Program-made: the position numbers and the translations under genes | Shown: positions 23,147 to 28,288 of the stretch, one piece after another | Numbering within the stretch: the first letter of the stretch is position 1 | Layout of the letters: each line of letters starts with the position of its first letter | Notes under the pieces: model-generated | Databases searched by the model: none | Told to the model about the DNA's origin: nothing | Seen by the model: the letters and a program-made list of their open reading frames with translations, nothing else | Source: an uncultured Selenomonas sp. | Lineage (GTDB): Bacteria > Bacillota > Negativicutes > Selenomonadales > Selenomonadaceae | Direction: 5' to 3' | Length of the DNA: 28,288 bases | NCBI GenBank assembly: GCA_937915915.1 | Contig: CALGGN010000434.1 | Location: forward strand, 1 to 28,288

Positions 23147-24628
23147 CTATTTTTTCAGAAACAGCAAAGCGCTTGCCACGGGACGTTCCTCGCCGTCTGA
23201 AGGTGAATTCAGGATCTCGCCCTTTGCCACCAGCTCCGCCGAACCGCCGCCATCCAGATTGATCGCATCCACAACGCCCATATTTTTCAGCAGGACCGCC
23301 CATTCCCGCAGCGTGCACCCACGGCTGTGGGACTGCCTTCCATCGACCACCGCAAGTACATAGTCCCCATCTTTCGTGACTCCGACTGCGGTGCGCGGGG
23401 CCCTTCCATAGCTCACATCACTGCCGAATTTCTCCTCATTGGTCGTGACATTAATCTTTCCCTTTTCCACGAGCCGCGGCCCCGCGCCTAAAATATGGAT
23501 TGCCGAATCCCACGGCTCCCCAAGCTGTTCCGTGAATGTCACAGCGTCTCCGACGCGGAGCCCGGAAAGCGCATCCTTGGCCGTCCCATGGGCAGAGATG
23601 ACAAACCCCTTTTCCGGTATCACGGAATTCCCCTGCTGGATCTTCGTCACGCGCCCGTCCTGTACGACATACTCGATGCCGTATTCATTCGTTCCTGTTG
23701 TGCGCCCGTTCCAGTGGTTATATACCACCAGCCCGTTCTCGCCCCGCTCCGCGTCCACGCCCGCCACCGGCAGGGATACCTTTCCGGCTTGGATATATCC
23801 GCTGTAGGATACCTGTCCGAAAAATACCGTCCCGTCCTCACGGATCCCGATGGCGCTGCGGGGAATATACGTCGTGCCGGCCGTCTCGCCGTCCATTTTT
23901 AATACGCCGAGGATCTCCCCGCTCCGGGCAAAATAGGACGCATTGACGGCTGCGTCCGCGCCATAGGAACGCGCGATGTCAGACACGGCATTCCTGCCCG
24001 GGACGATTCCGTTGTCCAGCACCGGCTCCATGCGGTATTTGGATTTATCCGCAAAGACAAAATACGCGCTGACCTGCCCGTTGGGGTCAAAGTAAACGTA
24101 ATTTTTCTGTGTCAATCCCTTCGCAAGCTCGGTCTCCGTGATCAGCGGATTGGTTTTCGGAAGGACTTGGGGCTTCTTGTCCGTCTTTCCATCCTTTTGC
24201 ACACTGTCATCTTTTTGCACGCTGTCATGGGGCAGCACCGCCGGTTCCGACAGCACATCCAGATAGAGCCGGGGCGGGTTGCTGAGCTTCCCGACCTGAT
24301 ATTTCCATGCGGATTTCAGCTTCACATGGGCATACAAATGCCCGTCCTTTTCCTCGAACCGTATCTGATCGACACGCTTTCCCGATGCTGAAAGGCGACG
24401 CGCGCCCTCTTTCGTGGCATCCGAAAGATCAATGATCAGTTCTTTGCCATCCGCCGAGCTTTTGATCTGATAGGATGGCACCTTGTCCAGATAAAACACG
24501 ATCCTGTCATGCTGGCTGCCCGAATGGAATTTCAGCTCCAACAGCTTCGCCCCTGCCGCCAGCGCCAAAGATTGGAACAAAAACAAGCCTATTGCCGCCA
24601 GCACGGCAACACGACGATAATATTTCAT
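23147..24628 (-). CDS. AMIN-like and phosphodiester glycosidase (NAGPA/DUF2233) exported protein
   Basis: A 493-residue secreted protein. Residues 1-25 form a signal peptide (KYYRRVAVLAAIGLFLFQ...). Residues ~28-110 resemble an AMIN domain, a cell-wall-targeting beta fold. A Lys/Asp-rich linker with a duplicated DSVQKD follows. Residues ~195-490 are the phosphodiester glycosidase domain: VNASYFARSGE, AIGIREDGTVFFG, GRAPRTAVGVTKDGDY, VVDGRQSHSRG, INLDGGGSAELV and SDGEERPVASAL. Family members release GlcNAc from GlcNAc-1-phosphodiesters or act on wall and glycan phosphodiesters. The start at 24628 has GGGGAGG upstream; an in-frame start 16 codons earlier (24676) lacks one and lies in a hairpin. 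The gene probably shares a transcript with the S55 gene downstream. Confidence 0.87.
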   Translation of the reverse strand: MKYYRRVAVLAAIGLFLFQSLALAAGAKLLELKFHSGSQHDRIVFYLDKVPSYQIKSSADGKELIIDLSDATKEGARRLSASGKRVDQIRFEEKDGHLYAHVKLKSAWKYQVGKLSNPPRLYLDVLSEPAVLPHDSVQKDDSVQKDGKTDKKPQVLPKTNPLITETELAKGLTQKNYVYFDPNGQVSAYFVFADKSKYRMEPVLDNGIVPGRNAVSDIARSYGADAAVNASYFARSGEILGVLKMDGETAGTTYIPRSAIGIREDGTVFFGQVSYSGYIQAGKVSLPVAGVDAERGENGLVVYNHWNGRTTGTNEYGIEYVVQDGRVTKIQQGNSVIPEKGFVISAHGTAKDALSGLRVGDAVTFTEQLGEPWDSAIHILGAGPRLVEKGKINVTTNEEKFGSDVSYGRAPRTAVGVTKDGDYVLAVVDGRQSHSRGCTLREWAVLLKNMGVVDAINLDGGGSAELVAKGEILNSPSDGEERPVASALLFLKK

Positions 24629-24656
24629 GGAATTACCTCCCCATATCACAGAAAGA

Positions 24657-24688
24657 GAATCCTGCAGCCTTGTCATTCTGCAGGATTC
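24657..24688. terminator. Hairpin upstream of the phosphodiester glycosidase gene
   Basis: GAATCCTGCAG (24657-24667) and CTGCAGGATTC (24678-24688) form a perfect 11-bp stem with a 10-base loop, followed on the plus strand by CCTTTTCT. It may be a weak terminator for rightward transcription, or a leader structure of the minus-strand gene 29 bases away. Confidence 0.45.
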
Positions 24689-24724
24689 CCTTTTCTACTT
24701 CTCCGAAGTCTGCTGCAAAGCCTT

Positions 24725-24883
24725 AGGAACTGTTCATAAATAAATTTTAGATTTGACTTGTCTAAATCTCCATAGGCGTTGTTGTCGTCAGTCGACATAG
24801 CCCCGCTATGCCTCCCTCCTCCGCCTAGCCTATGAAGATTTATCCTGCGTCCTATCTTAAAATTTATTTCTTTACAGATCCTT
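24725..24883. repeat. Terminal-inverted-repeat element, family B copy 3 (MITE-like)
   Basis: A 159-bp element. Left end TAGGAACTG...AATAAATTTTAGAT pairs with right end ATCTTAAAATTTATTT...CAGATCCTTA. It contains TTTGACTTGTCTAAAT, GACATAGC CCC GCTATGCC and TTTATCCTGCGT, shared with 18223-18387. It occupies part of the 580-bp gap 24629-25208. The rest of that gap holds the hairpin at 24657, the DnaA-box hairpin at 24882, an AT-rich stretch (about 25000-25080) with nothing recognisable, and the promoter at 25095. Confidence 0.7.
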
Positions 24884-24934
24884 ATCCACAGAAAACTGCG
24901 CAGATATCCACAGTTTTCTGTGGATATCTTTTTT
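24882..24934 (+). terminator. DnaA-box hairpin with terminator and alternative anti-terminator fold
   Basis: AGATATCCACAG (24902-24913) and CTGTGGATATCT (24918-24929) form a perfect 12-bp stem with loop TTTT and six Ts at 24929-24934, a textbook rho-independent terminator in the plus direction. The preceding TATCCACAGAAAACTG (24883-24898) is perfectly complementary over 16 bp to 24911-24926, so the two folds exclude each other. The arms are built of DnaA-box-like sequence: TTATCCACA at 24882-24890, ATATCCACA at 24904-24912 and TGTGGATAT at 24919-24927. Confidence 0.6.
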
Positions 24935-25094
24935 GGGCAACTTTATGCATTTATCCTGCTCCTACGGTTTCCCCATCCCTTGCATCCGCATGACAGGACT
25001 GTTTAAATTTTTATTTTTATGCATGTTTATTCATTTTACCTTGTGTATAACCGCATCGTCCCTTCGTAAAAAATAACTATATCTAGTGTCCCTA

Positions 25095-25124
25095 TTGACG
25101 CAGACATCATAGATATAGTATAAT
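25095..25124 (+). promoter_or_regulatory. Promoter of the small NrdD-like gene
   Basis: TTGACG (25095-25100), an 18-base spacer and a perfect TATAAT (25119-25124) lie 84 bases upstream of the start codon. This is one of the strongest promoters in the window. Confidence 0.75.
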
Positions 25125-25208
25125 GCACACAGAGGGAATCCTTCGCATGGATTTCCCTTGATGAAGGATTTATACGGAATATGTCATAACACAGGAGGAT
25201 GAAACCCT

Positions 25209-25496
25209 ATGATCGTAAACGGCATTGATGTCACAGTGACAGGTGTTCCCGATATCTCGGAGCATGAAATCGAAAATTATATTGCATATGTGCATGAGAA
25301 TACGCAGGAGCCCCTTTCCAGCCTTCATATCTCGGCGGCCGAGAACGGACAGGTGGAGCTCGGCTATGAGCTGCGCACCCAAAAATTCGAGCGCATCCGC
25401 CGCATCACCGGCTACCTCGTCGGCACGACAGACCGCTGGAACAATGCAAAGCGCGTGGAGGAGCATGACCGCGTAAAGCACGGATTGCAGCACTGA
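25209..25496 (+). CDS. Small protein resembling the C-terminal segment of anaerobic ribonucleotide reductase (NrdD-like)
   Basis: A 95-residue soluble protein. Its C-terminal half, RIRRITGYLVGTTDRWNNAKR followed by EEHDRVKHG, closely resembles the conserved tail of class III (anaerobic) ribonucleotide reductase, where RVTGYL..DxWN.GK..E..DRVKH surrounds the glycyl-radical region. The zinc-binding cysteines and the glycyl-radical motif of NrdD are absent; the protein has no cysteine at all. The N-terminal half (VNGIDVTVTGVPDISEHEIENY) is not recognised. It is a stand-alone gene with its own promoter, AGGAGG ribosome site and terminator, so it is not a broken nrdD fragment. It may be a regulator, partner or paralogue of NrdD; function is unknown. 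Confidence 0.7.
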   Translation: MIVNGIDVTVTGVPDISEHEIENYIAYVHENTQEPLSSLHISAAENGQVELGYELRTQKFERIRRITGYLVGTTDRWNNAKRVEEHDRVKHGLQH

Positions 25497-25522
25497 CACA
25501 CCCATAACTTATGAATACCGTA

Positions 25523-25569
25523 GGGGCTATGAATAAGTGAGAAATCACACCCATGCATAGCCCCATTTT
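25523..25569 (+). terminator. Terminator of the NrdD-like gene
   Basis: GGGGCTATG (25523-25531) and CATAGCCCC (25556-25564) form a 9-bp stem with a 24-base loop, followed by ATTTTG. It lies 27 bases after the stop codon. Confidence 0.6.
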
Positions 25570-25590
25570 GTTGTTTCCTGCAACACGAAC

Positions 25591-25625
25591 AAAAAAAGCC
25601 ACCATACAGTTTCCTGTACGGCAGC
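25591..25625 (-). terminator. Terminator of the HU gene
   Basis: On the minus strand GCTGCCGTACAG, loop GAAA and CTGTATGGTGGC form a 12-bp stem with three G-U pairs, followed by seven Ts. It lies 19 bases after the HU stop. Confidence 0.85.
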
Positions 25626-25643
25626 CCGAAGTTGAAAGCAGCA

Positions 25644-25943
25644 TCAGAACTTGATATTCGATTTGAACGCGAATGAGTCGCTTGCCTTGATCTTGATAGC
25701 ATCGCCGGTCTGCGGGTTGCGCCCCGTCCGTGCATTGCGATGGGCGGTCTTGAAGGTGCCGAAGCCGATCAGACGGATCTCGTCCCCCTGGCGCACGGTA
25801 TCCACCACGGTTGCCAGCAAGGTGTTGACCACTGCTGCAACGTCCTTCTTGGTCATTCCGTCCAGTTGCTTTGCCACCTTGTCCACCAATGCGGTCTTGC
25901 TGATGATTTCCTTTTCCTTCTTCTTTGCCGGCTTTTTAGCCAT
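25644..25943 (-). CDS. hup: HU family nucleoid DNA-binding protein
   Basis: A 99-residue HU/IHF-family protein that binds and bends DNA nonspecifically as a dimer. The core begins at ISKTALVDKVAKQLDGMTKKDV. The diagnostic DNA-binding arm reads GFGTFKTAHRNARTGRNPQTGDAIKIKAS, with the usual RNPQTG tip. An extra Lys-rich N-terminus (MAKKPAKKKEKE) precedes the standard ~90-residue fold and should add DNA affinity. The ATG at 25943 follows AAAGGGG at a 9-base spacing; an in-frame TTG three codons earlier is less well placed. Monocistronic, with its own terminator. The 156-bp upstream gap carries a CGCGGAAT/ATTCCGCG hairpin (25989-26011) but no clear promoter. Confidence 0.95.
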   Translation of the reverse strand: MAKKPAKKKEKEIISKTALVDKVAKQLDGMTKKDVAAVVNTLLATVVDTVRQGDEIRLIGFGTFKTAHRNARTGRNPQTGDAIKIKASDSFAFKSNIKF

Positions 25944-25988
25944 ACGATCCAACCCCTTTCAAATTTCGAATATCATCCGCTCAAGGAA

Positions 25989-26011
25989 CGCGGAATGATT
26001 CCGATTCCGCG
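25989..26011. other. Hairpin in the HU-ispG gap, with nearby direct repeat
   Basis: CGCGGAAT (25989-25996) and ATTCCGCG (26004-26011) form an 8-bp stem with a 7-base loop in the HU leader. Just upstream, a CAACGGG-CGCGG motif occurs twice within about 45 bases, the second time with two extra Gs. No function can be assigned. Confidence 0.3.
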
Positions 26012-26099
26012 CCCCCGTTGGAATACGATGACTACTTCGCCGCGCCCGTTGAAAGTTCCTGCTCATTTTTCCAGGTTCTTATAAAAATTTACGAAAATT

Positions 26100-27164
26100 T
26101 TATTTTCTCTCCTCTAAAATCGCATCGATTTCCTTGAACAGTTCATTCACCAGCTCGGACTCCGGCGCCTTGCGGATGATTTCTCCCTTGCGGAACACCA
26201 GTCCCTCGCCCTTGCCTCCCGCGATCCCGACATCCGCGCCGCGCGCCTCTCCCGGGCCGTTGACCACACAGCCCATGACAGCCACCTCGATGGGCTCCTT
26301 GATGCCTGCAAGCTTCTTTTCCACCTGCTCCGCGATGGCAGGCAGATCGATGCTCGTGCGGCCGCAGGTCGGGCAGGCCACCAGCGTCGGCCCATATTCT
26401 TTCAGCCCCAAGGACTTCAGGATCTCATTCGCTACCCGCACTTCCACCACAGGGTCGCCGGTCAAGGAAACACGGAACGTATCCCCGATTCCTTCCGCCA
26501 ACAGAGCACCAATGCCTACGGCCGACTTGATGATGCCCGTATTGACCGTTCCTGCCTCCGTGATGCCAAGGTGCAGCGGATAGTCCACCTTTTCGCTCAT
26601 GAGCCGGTAAGCGGCCAGTGTCAAGGGGACATCGTGGGCTTTGAGGGATATCTTCATGTCGTAGAAATCCTGCTTCTCCAGGATCCTCACATGCTCCAAG
26701 GCGGATTCGACCAAGGCTTCCGCTGTCACACCGCCGTATTTCGCCAGCAGCTTCTTGTCCAGCGAGCCTGCATTCACACCGATGCGGATGGGAATACCGT
26801 TTGCTTTCGCCTCCCGCACGACGGCCTGTACATGCTCTTCCCCGCCGATATTGCCGGGATTCAGCCGCAGGGCGGAAATGCCCTGATGGATGGCCTCGAT
26901 GGCCAAGTGGTAATCAAAATGGATATCCGCCACCAATGGCGTCCTGACCTCGCGGATGATATTCCCGAGATTTTTCGCTGCCGCCATATCCGGCACTGCC
27001 ATGCGCACGATGTCGCAGCCTGCTGCGGCCAGCGCACGGATCTGCGCGACGGTCGCCGCCGTATCCGACGTCTTCGTATTCGTCATGGACTGCACGGAAA
27101 TCGGCGCATCGCCGCCAATGGCAATCGGACCGATGTGGATCTGCCTTGTTTTCCTTCGTTCCAA
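26100..27164 (-). CDS. ispG: 4-hydroxy-3-methylbut-2-en-1-yl diphosphate synthase (IspG)
   Basis: A 354-residue IspG (GcpE), the 4Fe-4S enzyme that reductively converts MEcPP to HMBPP in the MEP isoprenoid pathway. The TIM-barrel half includes SVQSMTNTKTSD, ADIHFDYHLA and LNPGNIG. The C-terminal cluster domain has CPTCGR (Cys264, Cys267) and GCVVNGPGE (Cys299, Glu306), giving the expected three-Cys-plus-Glu cluster ligation. The start is a TTG (27164) with GGGGG about ten bases upstream, located inside the end of rseP; only five bases separate the genes. The rseP-ispG order is a common Firmicute and Negativicute arrangement downstream of dxr. Confidence 0.96.
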   Translation of the reverse strand: MERRKTRQIHIGPIAIGGDAPISVQSMTNTKTSDTAATVAQIRALAAAGCDIVRMAVPDMAAAKNLGNIIREVRTPLVADIHFDYHLAIEAIHQGISALRLNPGNIGGEEHVQAVVREAKANGIPIRIGVNAGSLDKKLLAKYGGVTAEALVESALEHVRILEKQDFYDMKISLKAHDVPLTLAAYRLMSEKVDYPLHLGITEAGTVNTGIIKSAVGIGALLAEGIGDTFRVSLTGDPVVEVRVANEILKSLGLKEYGPTLVACPTCGRTSIDLPAIAEQVEKKLAGIKEPIEVAVMGCVVNGPGEARGADVGIAGGKGEGLVFRKGEIIRKAPESELVNELFKEIDAILEERK

Positions 27165-27169
27165 GCTGC

Positions 27170-28210
27170 TCAGCCCCCTGTAAATACACGCACAACATCA
27201 TTCTTTGTCGCAAAGAGCATCAGCAGCACCAGCAGCGCCACACCGACACTTTGCAGATAGTAAAGCGCCTTCGGGCTCATGGGCTTTCCCCGCACGGCTT
27301 CCATGAGCAGCATCATAAAATGTCCGCCATCCAGTGCAGGTACCGGCAAAAGGTTGATAATGCCGAGATTCAGGCTCAAAAATGCCGCAAAGTTCAAAAG
27401 GGGAATGAAGCCGAGCTGTGCCATCTCACCCGCCATTTGCGCCACGCCGATGGGCCCCGCAAGCTCTGCGCCGGAGCGCTCCGCAAAGATCCGCCCCAGC
27501 TCCGTCAGCATCATCTCCATGATGGAATAGGTCTTCTGCACAGCAAGCTGCATGGATTCCGCCACCCCGGGGTAACGCATGTCCAGCGTCCCCAACACGC
27601 CAATGACCTGCCGCTTGCTGCCCTCGTCATAATACGGTTCTATGAGCGCACGCTGCGTTTCGCTCCCCCTTTGGAACACGACCTCCACCGGCGAGCCCTC
27701 TTCGCCCTGCCGCACCGTTTCGGAAAGCTGGCTCCAATTCTCGATCTCCACGCCATTGATGCTCAGGATGCGGTCGCCTTCCCGAAGCCCTGCCATCGCT
27801 GCGGGCTTGTCCGGAAGCACCGTTCCCAGCACAGGCTCCGTAGAGGGAGTGCCAACGCCCGCAAAGAAGAAAATGCCAAAAAAGAGCAGGACCGGCAAAA
27901 TAAAATTCATCACAGAGCCTGACAGGATCACAATCATGCGCGAGGAAACAGGCTTTTCACAGTATCCCCGTTCCCCTGCCTTGTTGTCCTCAGGATTCAT
28001 GCCCGCAATGTCATTGAAGCCGCCAAGGGGAATCGCCCGCAAGGAATACTCCGTTTCTCCCCTGCGGAAGCTGAACAGCTTCGGCCCAAAACCGATGGCA
28101 AATTCGTCCACCCGCATATCCGTGGCCTTTGCCGTCATAAAATGTCCCAGCTCATGCACCAAAACCAGCAGCCCGAATACAAAAACAGCCGCCGCGATTG
28201 TCAAAACCAT
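27170..28210 (-). CDS. rseP: RseP-type site-2 metalloprotease (M50)
   Basis: A 346-residue polytopic membrane zinc protease performing intramembrane cleavage of anti-sigma factors or other envelope regulators. The first helix contains the zinc motif HELGH (His19, Glu20, His23). The C-terminal active-site helix has NLLPVPALDGGH (Asp294). A single PDZ domain lies at ~125-195 (LREGDRILSINGVEIENW), as in Gram-positive RasP rather than the two PDZ domains of E. coli RseP. About four transmembrane segments are visible. The ATG has GATGAGG six bases upstream. The gene that normally precedes it (dxr) is outside the window; 28211-28288 holds no gene I can support. Confidence 0.95.
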   Translation of the reverse strand: MVLTIAAAVFVFGLLVLVHELGHFMTAKATDMRVDEFAIGFGPKLFSFRRGETEYSLRAIPLGGFNDIAGMNPEDNKAGERGYCEKPVSSRMIVILSGSVMNFILPVLLFFGIFFFAGVGTPSTEPVLGTVLPDKPAAMAGLREGDRILSINGVEIENWSQLSETVRQGEEGSPVEVVFQRGSETQRALIEPYYDEGSKRQVIGVLGTLDMRYPGVAESMQLAVQKTYSIMEMMLTELGRIFAERSGAELAGPIGVAQMAGEMAQLGFIPLLNFAAFLSLNLGIINLLPVPALDGGHFMMLLMEAVRGKPMSPKALYYLQSVGVALLVLLMLFATKNDVVRVFTGG

Positions 28211-28288
28211 AGTTGCCTCATCCCTTGTTTTTCCTTAAGGAAACACTGATTAATTCCCTTTTGCCCTTGCCGAGTCTTTTCCTGTCAT

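Noticed and set aside
28211..28288. The 3' end of dxr.
   Set aside because: dxr is expected upstream of rseP by synteny, but none of the short open frames here can be matched to its C-terminus.

Overview
The window looks like chromosome of a diderm Firmicute of the class Negativicutes, most likely Selenomonadaceae. This is inferred from gene content and style, with no rRNA in view. Low-GC-Firmicute features (strong GGAGG ribosome sites, TTG starts, HU, a DeoR regulator, an LTA-synthase-like protein) sit beside outer-membrane features (an LPS-type phosphoethanolamine transferase). The gene order rseP-ispG, a SpoIVB-type S55 protein in a probable non-sporulator, and a CobT enzyme resembling the ArsAB type known from Sporomusa all fit. 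GC content is moderately high. I see no phage, IS transposase or CRISPR array.

Layout. 1-3353 (+): a 94-bp palindromic repeat, a class II Fic protein and a phosphoethanolamine transferase. 3365-7595 (-): a very large FIST-domain hybrid histidine kinase and a PflX-like radical SAM protein. 7702-7842: a GC-rich intergenic repeat. 7922-10695 (-): a DeoR regulator translationally coupled to an LTA-synthase/OpgB-like membrane sulfatase-fold transferase. 10963-15173 (+): tex overlapping a double-length CobT. 15184-15371: a cluster of DnaA boxes and a bidirectional terminator. 15384-18062 (-): a decayed FAD-oxidoreductase remnant, a HAD phosphatase, a MATE exporter and RpiB. 18223-19199: a repeat element, a fused nucleotidyltransferase/HI0074 (MNT-HEPN-like) gene and a tiny ORF. 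19273-20670 (-): tRNA-Arg(CCT) and murA. 20798-24628 (-): a second copy of the repeat element, an S55 (SpoIVB-like) protein and an AMIN/phosphodiester-glycosidase protein. 24657-25124: hairpins, a third repeat copy and a DnaA-box hairpin. 25209-25496 (+): a small NrdD-C-terminus-like protein. 25644-28210 (-): HU, IspG and RseP.

The most striking observations are four. (i) A 94-bp dispersed repeat appears to have inserted 31 codons in frame at the very start of the S55 peptidase gene, just ahead of its signal peptide; removing it regenerates a normal signal peptide. (ii) One polypeptide carries a complete CobT followed by a degenerate second CobT, resembling a fused ArsA-ArsB for phenolic cobamide bases. 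(iii) A nucleotidyltransferase and its HI0074/HepT-like partner are fused, with the partner's ribosome binding site still preserved inside the ORF. (iv) There are two separate DnaA-box clusters, one of which forms mutually exclusive terminator/anti-terminator-like hairpins. Three related terminal-inverted-repeat elements of 159-170 bp are also scattered between genes.

Most of the rest is housekeeping: peptidoglycan (murA), isoprenoids (ispG), envelope proteolysis (rseP), pentose phosphates (rpiB), nucleoid (HU) and transcription (tex). Envelope-modifying genes are over-represented.
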